Below are positions 26,258 through 35,287 of a DNA stretch of 64,000 bases, in pieces. Both the position numbers and the translations under genes were made by a program. Origin of the DNA: Psychrobacter sp. 28M-43. Its GTDB lineage: Bacteria; Pseudomonadota; Gammaproteobacteria; Pseudomonadales; Moraxellaceae. The notes below the pieces were generated by a model, which saw only the letters and a program-made list of their open reading frames with translations, ran no database searches and was not told where the DNA came from. Numbering within the stretch: the first letter of the stretch is position 1; every line of letters starts with the position of its first letter. The DNA lies in the NCBI RefSeq assembly GCF_014770435.1, contig NZ_CP061739.1, positions 1,488,001 to 1,552,000 of the forward strand, written 5' to 3'.

Positions 26258-29200
26258 ATGACGCTATTGCCAATCAATCTACTGCTAGTAAAGTAGTGTC
26301 AGCTAATAGCCTACCTAATAGCATGCAAAAAGCAACAGACCGCGTCATTGAAACACATGATATAAGTGCTGCCAAAAATACAAAAAAAGCACTGTCGTCT
26401 TCTGATAGCGATTTGATTGATAGCTCGATAACTACTATCCGCACAACGTGCCCTTATTGCGGAGTGGGATGCGGTGTTTTAGCGAGCGTGAATGAGACAG
26501 AGGTGCTGAGCGTTAAAGGAGATCCTGAGCATCCGGCTAATTCTGGTAAATTGTGCTCCAAAGGGAGTGCGCTAGCACAAACACTAGGCACTGCGCGCCG
26601 CTTGACCGAGCCATATTATCAAAACAAGCAAGCAGTCATGCAACAGCATCAGCCTATGCAATTGGGTAATGATTTTAATGCTAAAGACGTATCTGACAAG
26701 TCACTTATAAAGCAGACAGACTGGGATACCGTACTAGGGGACGTTGCCAGTCGTCTAAATGACACTATCGCCAAACACGGGCGAGACAGCATTATGTTTT
26801 ATGTCTCAGGTCAATTGCTGACTGAAGACTATTACGTGGCTAACAAATTTATAAAAGGGTTTATTGGTAATAATAACATCGACTCCAACTCTCGGCTGTG
26901 CATGTCGTCCGCAGTAGCTGGGCACAAACGTGCGTTTGGCGCAGATCTTGTGCCGGGTAATTACGAGGATTTAGAGGTTTGTGATTTATTGGTACTGGTA
27001 GGATCCAATATGGCGTGGTGCCATCCTATTTTATTTGGTCGATTTTTAGCAGCCAAAAAAGCCAATCCTAATAAAAAACTGATTGTGATAGATCCGCGCC
27101 GTACGGACTCTTGCGAGTTTGCCGATTTGCATTTACCAATTGCTGCGGGCACGGATACACATTTATATAATGGGTTGCTGCATTACTTAGATCAGCAGGG
27201 TTGCCAAGATGATGAATATGTTAGCCAAAGCTTGGGCGTTGATGATGCGGTGAATGCGGCCAAAGCATGGAGCATTGATAAAGTCGCCAGTGCTTGTCAA
27301 GTGTCTGCGGATAGTATCCGCCAGTTCTATGAAAGCGTTGCCGCCACTGATAAAACAGTCACTGCCTTTAGTATGGGCGTCAATCAATCACAAAGTGGAA
27401 CCGATAAGGTCAATGCTATTATCAATACCCATTTGTTCACAGGGCGTGTAGGCAAAGTAGGGGCCAGTCCGTTTTCACTTACTGGACAGCCTAATGCAAT
27501 GGGTGGACGAGAAGTCGGCGCCCTTGCCAATTTGTTAGCGGCGCATTTAGAACTAGACAATGCCGATCATCGTCAGCTCGTGGCAGACTTTTGGCAGTCG
27601 CCTCAAACTATCGCCCCAAACGTGGGTGTCAAAGCCTGTGATGCGGCTGCTGCCATATTAGATGGTCGTATCAAGGCCATTTGGATTATGGCTACCAACC
27701 CAGTGGTTAGCTTGCCAGATGCCGATAATTTTCGCCAAGCGCTTACCAAATGCGATCTAGTGATTGTCTCTGATTGCTCGGTAGACAGTGATACGGTGAA
27801 GTGTGCTGACATTGTATTGCCTGCCCAGGGGTGGGGCGAAAAATCTGGAACGGTCACCAATTCTGAACGGCGTATATCTCGGCAGCGGGCATTAATGCCT
27901 GCGTTGGGGCTTGCCAAACCAGATTGGTGGATACTGTCTCAAGTTGCCACACGAATGGGGTTAACGGGGTTTGATTATCAACATCCTAGCGAGATATTTA
28001 ATGAACACGTGGCATTGACCGCTTATGGTAATACGCATAGCCACAGAACATCTCACTCTAATAAGAATTACCCTCGCTACCTGAATCTTAGCAAAGACTT
28101 GTCTGCTTTAATGACAGATGAGGTACCAGCCGATAAACCTGCTCAACAATATATTAGCCAGCATATTAACCAGAACGGCAATCAAACATATCAGCCAATC
28201 GCACTCAGTCAGCAAGCATACGAAGAGATGTTACCATTTCAATGGGGTGGCACGCGTATCTCTATGATTGATAAGATAAAACCTTTAGAAAACGAGATCA
28301 TTAATTCCGAGGCTGCTGTTACCAAGTCACAGTTGATTGCTATTACGCCCTCTGATGAAGCGAGCGTAGCCAATGTGCATCGACATCAAAGCAGGAAAAA
28401 CTCCCAACTGATTGTTGATAATCGAACACCCTTTAAACACGAGTTTGAGCATGATACTCAACCTGAAAACGAAGTGGTTTATTTACGCCTGATTACTGGC
28501 AGGCTGCGTGATCAATGGCATACCATGACTCGCACTGGCCTTGCACCGCAGTTAAATCAACATCAGCCAGTACCGACACTGACCATACATCCTAATGATG
28601 CACGGCAGCTAGGTGTTCAAGATAATGACTTTGTACAACTGCATCGTAGGTTTGAAAACCACGGAAAGTATGAAAGTTATGAGAACGGCGTGACCAGTAA
28701 CGGCATAGTCAATGATACCGCGATGAGTACGGCTAAGGATGGCAACGAGTCCACAAGTATCGTACTAGCTCAAGTTGCCATTAGCGATACGTTGCGCGTT
28801 GGTGATGCATTTATGCCCATGCATTGGAGCAATGCTTTTGCTAGCTTTGCTCGGGTAGGCCCCCTTATTCCAACAGTCGTCGATCCACTTTCAGGGCAGC
28901 CAGAGCTCAAAAATTCGGCGATTAGTGTCACGCCTGTTCCTATGCAATCATTTGGCAAGATTTTGGTGCATCCTGAGTGGCAAGACGCCGTTATAGTGCA
29001 ATTACGTACTATTTTGGTCAATTTTTCTGCCAAAGCGTCAGAGAAAGGATTGTCTGAAACAAAATGCGAAGCACGTTCAAATAATATTGTGCCAGAGGCA
29101 TTACCTGCACTTACTTGGAGTTTGAGTCATCAAAATAACAGCGTCTTGATCAATCTCGCTAGCCCGATGGTGGAGGCTAGTAGTACCTTAGCGTGCCCCG

Positions 29201-29736
29201 AGTTTTGGCAGAATTTTATAGCGTCTATGCAATCATTATCACAGCCAAACCCTCAAGAGGGTGTCATGCATACGGCGTTTACGGTCGATAATGTACAGAA
29301 TCAATTGCGTTTTATTGTGACTCAATCTGCGCCTGAGATAGACTCAAATAACGCTGCTATAAATAGTGGGTCATCTGATGATGAAAGGCCTAGCACACAA
29401 CTGATTATGGCTATTTATGTTGCTCCAACGCAAAAGCAATTACCGAGTGTACGTTGGCTCGATAGCTGCTTTACGGATACTAGTCAAATACCTGTTAATC
29501 AACGATACAAATGGTTGCTAGCGGGGCGGCCTGCCAGTGGTTATGTCGATCCAGGACCCTTGGTATGCTCTTGTATGTCAGTTGGAAAAAACACCATTCT
29601 CAACGCTATCACGCAGCATGGTTGTACTAGTGCGACGGCAGTGGGTAAGCAGTGCCGAGCAGGTACCAATTGTGGCTCTTGTGTGGGGCAAATCAATGCA
29701 TTAATCGCAGAATGTACCCCATTAGCGCAAGCTTAA
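26254..29736 (+). CDS. nasA: assimilatory nitrate reductase catalytic subunit
   Basis: A 1160-residue cytosolic molybdopterin enzyme that reduces nitrate to nitrite. The [4Fe-4S] site is C66-x2-C69-x3-C73...C101, followed by the molybdopterin oxidoreductase domain and, after about 745, the dinucleotide-binding domain (LRLITGRLRDQWHTMTR). A C-terminal BFD-like [2Fe-2S] domain carries C1105-x-C1107 and C1140-x2-C1143. It is longer than the usual roughly 900 residues because of a polar N-terminal extension (about 1-60) and low-conservation inserts near 620-740 and 790-840. No signal peptide is present. Confidence 0.93.
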   Translation: MNDAIANQSTASKVVSANSLPNSMQKATDRVIETHDISAAKNTKKALSSSDSDLIDSSITTIRTTCPYCGVGCGVLASVNETEVLSVKGDPEHPANSGKLCSKGSALAQTLGTARRLTEPYYQNKQAVMQQHQPMQLGNDFNAKDVSDKSLIKQTDWDTVLGDVASRLNDTIAKHGRDSIMFYVSGQLLTEDYYVANKFIKGFIGNNNIDSNSRLCMSSAVAGHKRAFGADLVPGNYEDLEVCDLLVLVGSNMAWCHPILFGRFLAAKKANPNKKLIVIDPRRTDSCEFADLHLPIAAGTDTHLYNGLLHYLDQQGCQDDEYVSQSLGVDDAVNAAKAWSIDKVASACQVSADSIRQFYESVAATDKTVTAFSMGVNQSQSGTDKVNAIINTHLFTGRVGKVGASPFSLTGQPNAMGGREVGALANLLAAHLELDNADHRQLVADFWQSPQTIAPNVGVKACDAAAAILDGRIKAIWIMATNPVVSLPDADNFRQALTKCDLVIVSDCSVDSDTVKCADIVLPAQGWGEKSGTVTNSERRISRQRALMPALGLAKPDWWILSQVATRMGLTGFDYQHPSEIFNEHVALTAYGNTHSHRTSHSNKNYPRYLNLSKDLSALMTDEVPADKPAQQYISQHINQNGNQTYQPIALSQQAYEEMLPFQWGGTRISMIDKIKPLENEIINSEAAVTKSQLIAITPSDEASVANVHRHQSRKNSQLIVDNRTPFKHEFEHDTQPENEVVYLRLITGRLRDQWHTMTRTGLAPQLNQHQPVPTLTIHPNDARQLGVQDNDFVQLHRRFENHGKYESYENGVTSNGIVNDTAMSTAKDGNESTSIVLAQVAISDTLRVGDAFMPMHWSNAFASFARVGPLIPTVVDPLSGQPELKNSAISVTPVPMQSFGKILVHPEWQDAVIVQLRTILVNFSAKASEKGLSETKCEARSNNIVPEALPALTWSLSHQNNSVLINLASPMVEASSTLACPEFWQNFIASMQSLSQPNPQEGVMHTAFTVDNVQNQLRFIVTQSAPEIDSNNAAINSGSSDDERPSTQLIMAIYVAPTQKQLPSVRWLDSCFTDTSQIPVNQRYKWLLAGRPASGYVDPGPLVCSCMSVGKNTILNAITQHGCTSATAVGKQCRAGTNCGSCVGQINALIAECTPLAQA

Positions 29737-29893
29737 ATCATGTTATGGCACGTCGCTTGCAACCTTTTATATGCAATTACTGGTTGAGTATTGTGTTATG
29801 AACAATCAGCCATTTTAGAATAGGGGTTTATTGACAACTTTGCTTATGGTTGCCCATTTTGCTGTATTCACGCTGTTATCAGGAGTCACCACC

Positions 29894-30814
29894 ATGACCA
29901 ATATATCTGCCGCTACCTCAATTACTTCAATGCATGAGACCTATCAGCTAATGGACCAACACTGCGCAGAAAACGTGCAAACTTGCACCAAAAGAGGCAC
30001 TGTGCATCTGATTGGCGCAGGATCTGGTGACCCTGAGCTGTTAACCTTAAAAGCGTGGCGAGTAATGCAGCGCGCAGAGGTAGTATTATACGACAGTCTG
30101 GTGTCTGAAGATATTTTGGATATGTGCGCGAGCACGGCGGAAAAAATATTCGTTGGTAAGCGCCGCGCCAATCATGCATTACCACAAGAGAGTATTAACG
30201 AGCTACTGGTCAAACACGCGCTGGCAGGTAAAATGGTGGTTCGCTTAAAAGGTGGCGACCCTTTTATTTTTGGGCGCGGCGGCGAAGAGCTGCAGGAAGT
30301 GGTGCGTCATGGCATTCATTTTGAGTCTATTCCAGGCATTACAGCTGCCAGTGCCGCTGCTAGCCGTGCAGGAATTCCACTAACGCACCGTGACCATGCC
30401 CAATCGGTCAAGTTTGTCACTGCTTGCAAAAAAAATGGGGCGCCTAATAATGATTATAGTGAGCTAATGGACAGCAGCCAGACAGTTGTGTTTTACATGG
30501 GTTTGCACCGTTTGCATGAGATGACACAAGGGTTGATAGCAGCGGGGCGCGACAGCGAAACGCCTTTTGCTATCATTAGTCATGCCACTATGCCAACGCA
30601 GCAAGTACTTATCGGCACATTAAGTGATATCGCTGATCAGCAAGCTGAAGCAAAACTACCAACCCCTGCACTATTGATTATGGGTGATGTGGTCACTTTA
30701 TATCATGAGTTTGCAGACTATAATCTTGGCGCCATGGGTAAAGGTGAGTTTGTTGATGTTGATAAAGTGATAAGCAGTAATGATTTGATACCCAATTTGG
30801 AAAGTATTGCGTAG
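29894..30814 (+). CDS. cobA: uroporphyrinogen-III C-methyltransferase CobA
   Basis: A 306-residue SAM-dependent enzyme that methylates uroporphyrinogen III at C2 and C7 to precorrin-2, the siroheme precursor required by NirB. Family motifs: VHLIGAGSGDPELLTLKA, VVLYDSLVS, VRLKGGDPFIFGRGGEE (abridged), and PGITAASAAASRAGIPLTHR. The ATG at 29894 has AGGAG at 29881-29885; a TTG at 29831 would add a hydrophobic stretch unlike the family. As in Pseudomonas it closes the nitrate block. It lacks the CysG dehydrogenase half. Confidence 0.93.
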   Translation: MTNISAATSITSMHETYQLMDQHCAENVQTCTKRGTVHLIGAGSGDPELLTLKAWRVMQRAEVVLYDSLVSEDILDMCASTAEKIFVGKRRANHALPQESINELLVKHALAGKMVVRLKGGDPFIFGRGGEELQEVVRHGIHFESIPGITAASAAASRAGIPLTHRDHAQSVKFVTACKKNGAPNNDYSELMDSSQTVVFYMGLHRLHEMTQGLIAAGRDSETPFAIISHATMPTQQVLIGTLSDIADQQAEAKLPTPALLIMGDVVTLYHEFADYNLGAMGKGEFVDVDKVISSNDLIPNLESIA

Positions 30815-30823
30815 GATAACTAC

Positions 30824-30855
30824 TTTTAAGAAACTGTTATTTTAAGAAACTGTTA
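30824..30855. repeat. 16-bp tandem duplication
   Basis: TTTTAAGAAACTGTTA occurs twice in direct succession (30824-30839 and 30840-30855) just after cobA. It is probably a replication-slippage duplication with no evident role. Confidence 0.7.
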
Positions 30856-30978
30856 CTAAGGTGATTATGTGCACCCGTCTAGAATCTTGTGTAGGACCAT
30901 GTTTAGTCTAGATAATACTTACATCAAGTTTAAAAACTTCCGATGTCGTTTCAAAGTTGGCTATAGCTAAGTTAATTA

Positions 30979-31863
30979 TTATAGATTTCGTAATTGCTCG
31001 ATTAACCAACGATGTATGCCACTGTCAGCAGTACGTGGATGCCATGCTGCGATGACCTTAAAAGTAGGCGGCAATGCTTCAACCTTAAGCTCTTTGACCT
31101 TACTGCTCGGCAATAATCGCGAAGGATAAAACGCAATCATGTCAGTCGTGTGCAAAATATCTGGTACGGCTGAAAAGCTAGGAACCGACATCACAATGTT
31201 TCGTTTTAGACCTTTTTCTGCAAACCATTGATCATGAGAGCCACGTAAATTAGCACGTGAAGGTGACACGACTAGCTGCGCGTGTGCAGCCACTTGCGCC
31301 AGCGTTAATGGCTCTGTGGCAAAGGTATTCTCACAACCTGTAACGCATAAATGTTGCTCTTCAAATAAAGTCACATACGATAAGTTATCAGGGATAAACT
31401 CTGGAAAAGTAATCAACAAATCAAGCTCGCCTGCTGCAATCAGCTGATTGATATTGTCCGAGGCAAAGTCGCGCACGATCAACTTCAAATCCGGTGCGTC
31501 GCGTCGCGTAATATTAAACAATTGCGGTAATAATGCCTGCGTCGCATAGTCAGTCGCACTAATCGTAAATATGCCTTTGTATGTGTGCGGCATAAAAACC
31601 TCTGGCTCTAACAAATCTTCCAACTGCTTTAATATCTGGTCAATAGGTCGCTGCATCGATAGCGCTTTTGGCGTTGCCACCATGCTATTGCCTTGACGAA
31701 TAAACAAGCGATCATCAAACACCTCACGTAACTTGCGTAACTGCTCACTGATGGCTTGTTGGGTCAGCCCCATTTTACGTGCAACTTGTGAGAGGTTTTT
31801 CAGATCAAGTAACGCTTGTAATACTCTAAGTTGCTTAATATCGAGCCGATTCATTCCATTCAT
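30979..31863 (-). CDS. LysR-family transcriptional regulator
   Basis: A LysR regulator of about 294 residues with RLDIKQLRVLQALLDLKNLSQVARKMGL, abridged, as its helix-turn-helix region and a ligand domain after about 90. Start choice is open: in-frame ATGs at 31896, 31863 and 31854 exist and none has a clear ribosome site; 31863 is used because 31896 overlaps the probable operator. It resembles the NodD/LeuO-like branch with FDDRLFIRQG. It is divergent from nemA, its likely target. Confidence 0.85.
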   Translation of the reverse strand: MNGMNRLDIKQLRVLQALLDLKNLSQVARKMGLTQQAISEQLRKLREVFDDRLFIRQGNSMVATPKALSMQRPIDQILKQLEDLLEPEVFMPHTYKGIFTISATDYATQALLPQLFNITRRDAPDLKLIVRDFASDNINQLIAAGELDLLITFPEFIPDNLSYVTLFEEQHLCVTGCENTFATEPLTLAQVAAHAQLVVSPSRANLRGSHDQWFAEKGLKRNIVMSVPSFSAVPDILHTTDMIAFYPSRLLPSSKVKELKVEALPPTFKVIAAWHPRTADSGIHRWLIEQLRNL

Positions 31864-31890
31864 AATGAGTACCATTAATAGTTGTATCTT

Positions 31891-31909
31891 AAACAATAAT
31901 TGGTTGTTT
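31891..31909. promoter_or_regulatory. inverted repeat between LysR and nemA
   Basis: AAACAA (31891-31896) and TTGTTT (31904-31909) are perfect inverted arms with a 7-bp spacer in the divergent gap. The location suits a LysR operator; the short arms keep confidence low. Confidence 0.3.
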
Positions 31910-32036
31910 CTAATTGTACCCTCAAAACGCTATGCTGACTAACATTGCTTAAGTAGCCACTAAATGAGCTATTAAGCATCAAAACAGGCCAAATACCTTT
32001 AATAATAAGCCATCAGCTGCTTTAAAAGAGACACTT

Positions 32037-33176
32037 ATGACACAAACTATTCCAGATACAAAGACATTATTTTCCTCTGTAGCACTTGGGCCTTATACGC
32101 TCAAAAACCGCATCGTAATGCCGCCTTTGACACGCTCTCGTAGCACGCAACCTGACAATATCCCTAATGACTTAATGGCCAGCTATTATGCACAGCGTGC
32201 GTCAGCAGGCTTTATGGTGACGGAAGGTACGCAGATTGAGCCAAGAGGTCAAGGTTATGCTTGGACGCCAGGTATCCATTCATCAGCCCAAGTTGAAGGT
32301 TGGAAAAAAGTCACGCAAGCAGTACATGACAAAGGCGGTATTATTTTTGCTCAGCTTTGGCATGTAGGCCGTGTGTCGCACACCAGCTTGCAGCCTAATG
32401 GTGCTCAGCCGGTAGGGCCTTCTGATATTACTGCTGACAACGTAAAAGTCTTTATTGAAACAGGCCCAGGTGCAGGTGCATTGGCTGATCCAAGTGAGCC
32501 ACGAGCTCTTAGTACTGATGAGGTTGGTGAACTGGTAAGTATGTATGCGGCCGCCGCACGCAATGCATTGGAGGCAGGTTTTGATGGGGTAGAGCTGCAT
32601 TGTGCCAATGGTTATTTGGTCAATCAGTTTATCTCTGAGCATAACAACACACGTAATGATCAATATGGTGGGTCGTTGACCAATCGTTTGCGCTTCTTAA
32701 AAGAGATAATAGCCGCTGTCAGTGATGTGGTCGGTGCTGATCGTTTAGGCGTGCGTTTTGCGCCTTTGTTTGCGAGTACGGATGAGACGCGTGTGTATTT
32801 AGGCTTGGTAGAGTCAGACCCTCATCATACGTATATTGAGGCGATTAAAGTCCTTGAGCAAGCTGGCATTGCTTATTTGTCCATTGCAGAAGCCGATTGG
32901 GACAATGCGCCTGATTTACCAGACACTTTCTATCAAGCAGTCAGAGAAGAATTTTCAGGCCGTATTATTTATGCTGGCAAATACACGGTACAAAAAGCCG
33001 TAAACATTTTAGAAAAAGGCTACGGTGATTTATTCGCGTTTGGTCGTCCTTTTATCGCTAATCCAGATCTACCTGAGCGTATCGCCAATAACTGGCCATT
33101 GAATGAAGTAGATCCTACCACGATGTATGGTGGTACCGATGTTGGCTATAGTGATTATCCTCGCTATCAAGAGTAG
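32037..33176 (+). CDS. nemA: Old Yellow Enzyme family alkene reductase
   Basis: A 379-residue FMN-dependent NAD(P)H ene-reductase of the NemA/OYE type, which reduces activated C=C bonds and nitro compounds. Markers: LFSSVALGPYTLKNRIVMPPLTRSRS (abridged) at the N-terminus, the active-site H188-C-A-N191 with Y193, SEHNNTRNDQYGGSLTNR (a run typical of the family) and FGRPFIANPDLP near the C-terminus. Length is normal. It is divergent from a LysR gene and followed by a terminator. Confidence 0.9.
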   Translation: MTQTIPDTKTLFSSVALGPYTLKNRIVMPPLTRSRSTQPDNIPNDLMASYYAQRASAGFMVTEGTQIEPRGQGYAWTPGIHSSAQVEGWKKVTQAVHDKGGIIFAQLWHVGRVSHTSLQPNGAQPVGPSDITADNVKVFIETGPGAGALADPSEPRALSTDEVGELVSMYAAAARNALEAGFDGVELHCANGYLVNQFISEHNNTRNDQYGGSLTNRLRFLKEIIAAVSDVVGADRLGVRFAPLFASTDETRVYLGLVESDPHHTYIEAIKVLEQAGIAYLSIAEADWDNAPDLPDTFYQAVREEFSGRIIYAGKYTVQKAVNILEKGYGDLFAFGRPFIANPDLPERIANNWPLNEVDPTTMYGGTDVGYSDYPRYQE

Positions 33177-33200
33177 CGAAGCACTTAAACAATGAATAAG

Positions 33201-33226
33201 ATAAGGCCATTAATGGCCTTATTTCT
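33201..33226 (+). terminator. terminator of nemA
   Basis: ATAAGGCCAT (33201-33210) and ATGGCCTTAT (33213-33222) form a 10-bp perfect stem with a two-base loop centre, followed by TTCTATTT. It lies 25 bp after the nemA stop. Confidence 0.65.
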
Positions 33227-33285
33227 ATTTACAAATTTAACGCTTTTATATAAGCAGAGGCTTAATTATCAGTCGGTATCATGTC

Positions 33286-33507
33286 ATGAATCAGAACTCC
33301 AAAGACAGACTTATACGCATATTAATAGGATATATAGGGCTGTATCCAACGCTCCTAATTGTATTAACGTTATTGAAGCCTATAACTCAGGGTTTAAGCC
33401 TGCCAGTGGTGGTATTAATTGAAACCATCATACTTGTTCCACTGACACAGTTGGTGTCTTTCCCACTAGCAGGCTGGGTCATTGAGCGTCTGAGCAGAAA
33501 AGAGTGA
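33286..33507 (+). CDS. small two-helix membrane protein
   Basis: A 73-residue ORF with two hydrophobic helices (about 12-30 and 38-60) and a charged C-terminus (ERLSRKE). Composition resembles small DUF2798-like membrane proteins, but the match is not firm. No clear Shine-Dalgarno site precedes the ATG. It converges on the DUF305 gene. Confidence 0.5.
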   Translation: MNQNSKDRLIRILIGYIGLYPTLLIVLTLLKPITQGLSLPVVVLIETIILVPLTQLVSFPLAGWVIERLSRKE

Positions 33508-33542
33508 TCACTTTTCGCAGCGTTCACTGGTACACCATTCTC

Positions 33543-34010
33543 TTATTCAAGCTCATCAATCAACTGCTTCATTTCATCAATTTCACGCTTTTGGGCTTTT
33601 ATAATATCATCAGCAAGCTGTTGCACACGCGGATCTTCAATATCAGCGCGGCTACTGGTGAGAATGGCAATCGAGTGATGCGGTATCATCGCTTGCATCC
33701 AATCGACTTGGTCGACCGTTGCTTGTGATCTGACGCCCCAAATACCAACAGCAAACATCAATACGCTCAGACCATAGATCATCAAATTGACCTTGGTCTT
33801 CTTATACATATTGGTCATAAATGCCAACATGACCACTGCCATACCGGCACCCATGTAAAGCGCCATATACGCTCGGGTTTCACTAAAGTAAATGTGATCC
33901 CACTGGTAGGTATTGAAGTACATCATGATATACATGATGACAGTCGATGTCAGAATCATTAAGGTGAATTTTACATAAGGGTTCATATTTTTTTGCTTAG
34001 CAGCTTCCAT
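33543..34010 (-). CDS. DUF305 membrane protein, copper-cluster member
   Basis: A 155-residue protein with three or four N-terminal helices (about 12-90) and a C-terminal DUF305 segment containing WMQAMIPHHSIAI, where the His pair is family-conserved and thought to bind metal. A Glu/Lys-rich helix ends the protein. It lies 43 bp downstream of copB on the same strand, so it is probably the last gene of the copper operon. Confidence 0.85.
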   Translation of the reverse strand: MEAAKQKNMNPYVKFTLMILTSTVIMYIMMYFNTYQWDHIYFSETRAYMALYMGAGMAVVMLAFMTNMYKKTKVNLMIYGLSVLMFAVGIWGVRSQATVDQVDWMQAMIPHHSIAILTSSRADIEDPRVQQLADDIIKAQKREIDEMKQLIDELE

Positions 34011-34053
34011 GATATGACCTCCATTGTTTTGTTAAATTAAAATGGGTAGACAG

Positions 34054-35262
34054 TTAAAACCAGAATTTAACTCCCGCAGTCAAACTACTGCTATCAACCG
34101 ATTCATTTTCTTGACGTCGTTGACCACGAGCCTTGCCAAGCGCTGTCTCATAACTAACCCCCACATAAGGTGCTAGCTGGCGACTGAACGTCTCGTAAGT
34201 CAGCCTAACCTCAGCTTCCATCTCATTAAAGCCTTTGGTAATACCATTATCATGGTCATCTTTACTAAAGGCAGTCAATCCTACCTCTGGTATGATTACC
34301 CAACGCTGATCCAAACGCCATTCGTACTCTGCGCCCAAATCAAGACGAAGTTGACCATCGGTATATAAGTAGGCTCTCGCATCCGTTTCGATAAAATAAG
34401 GCGCGGTGCCGACAATACCTGCCATTATTGCAGCGTTATCGTTTTCAGTATCGTAAGCGACACCAGCTTCACCATTCCAAAAAATACTCAGTGGTTTCCA
34501 ATAAGCAAGGGAGCTCAAGCTATCTATTTCTTTATCATCTTTAGTCTGAGCACTACCTTCCGTGCGTAGTCTTATACGATTGCTATCAGTACCATACCAA
34601 CCTTCAGCTTCAAAGTTGATTTGGTCTTCATCAAACTGATAGCCCAAGTCGTCTACTGACACTCCCCATAATGGCATGCTGCCCATCATCATTGGCTTAC
34701 CATACTGTCCGTAGGGAACCCCATTTGAATAGTCTGGACTGCGAGCATCGGCTGGTGGCTGCCCACCTTGCATACCAGACATATCCATGCCACTGTGATC
34801 CATACCAGACATATCGCCTGACATATCCATGCCACTGTGATCCATACCAGACATATCGCCTGACATATCCATGCCACTGTGATCCATATCAGATATATCG
34901 CCCGACATATCCATACCACTATGATCCATACCAGACATATCGCCTGACATATCCATGCCGCTGTGATCCATATCAGATATATCGCCCGACATATCCATAC
35001 CACTATGATCCATATCAGACATATCGCCTGACATGTCCATGCCGCTGTGATCCATACCAGACATATCGCCTGACATATCCATGCCGCTGTGATCCATACC
35101 AGACATATCGCCTGACATATCCATACCGCTATGATCCATACCAGACATATCCATGCCACTATGATCCATACTCGACATCTCAGCAGCTGTTGCAAAAGAG
35201 CATGTGAGCAAGACTAGCGATGACAAACCAATGAATGACAGATTTTTCTTAGATATTTTCAT
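34054..35262 (-). CDS. copB: copper resistance protein B, with Met/His repeats
   Basis: A 402-residue outer-membrane protein. A signal peptide (MKISKKNLSFIGLSS...) ends near residue 27. A repeat region (about 32-163) holds ten MDHSGMDMSG units that can bind copper through Met and His. The C-terminal CopB domain (about 200-402) is a beta-barrel type ending in VKFWF. The ATG at 35262 has GAGG upstream; an upstream start at 35364 would overlap the oxidase gene. It lies 25 bp after the multicopper oxidase gene, as in cop/pco operons. Confidence 0.9.
   Translation of the reverse strand: MKISKKNLSFIGLSSLVLLTCSFATAAEMSSMDHSGMDMSGMDHSGMDMSGDMSGMDHSGMDMSGDMSGMDHSGMDMSGDMSDMDHSGMDMSGDISDMDHSGMDMSGDMSGMDHSGMDMSGDISDMDHSGMDMSGDMSGMDHSGMDMSGDMSGMDHSGMDMSGMQGGQPPADARSPDYSNGVPYGQYGKPMMMGSMPLWGVSVDDLGYQFDEDQINFEAEGWYGTDSNRIRLRTEGSAQTKDDKEIDSLSSLAYWKPLSIFWNGEAGVAYDTENDNAAIMAGIVGTAPYFIETDARAYLYTDGQLRLDLGAEYEWRLDQRWVIIPEVGLTAFSKDDHDNGITKGFNEMEAEVRLTYETFSRQLAPYVGVSYETALGKARGQRRQENESVDSSSLTAGVKFWF
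34774..35169. repeat. 42-bp tandem repeats in copB
   Basis: Ten in-frame copies of MDHSGMDMSG, eight of them in 14-residue (42-bp) units ending DMSG, DMSD or DISD. Units differ by a few mostly silent or conservative changes. The array is expected to vary in copy number by slippage. Long ORFs on the opposite strand and in other frames here are products of the repeat. Confidence 0.95.
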
Positions 35263-35287
35263 AATAAGCCTCATATTCGAAGGTTTG

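Noticed and set aside
27603..27917. 104-residue leftward ORF inside nasA
   Set aside because: It is antisense to a conserved catalytic domain and has no recognisable features.
33192..33422. 76-residue ORF after nemA
   Set aside because: It runs through the nemA terminator and overlaps the better-supported small membrane protein in another frame.
34774..35169. CRISPR-like regular repeats
   Set aside because: The units are contiguous and coding, without spacers.
34671..35207. Long ORFs on both strands across the copB repeat (178 and 168 residues)
   Set aside because: They are alternate-frame readings of the 42-bp repeat, with Cys/Tyr/Trp-rich monotonous products, and no start signals; copB explains the region.
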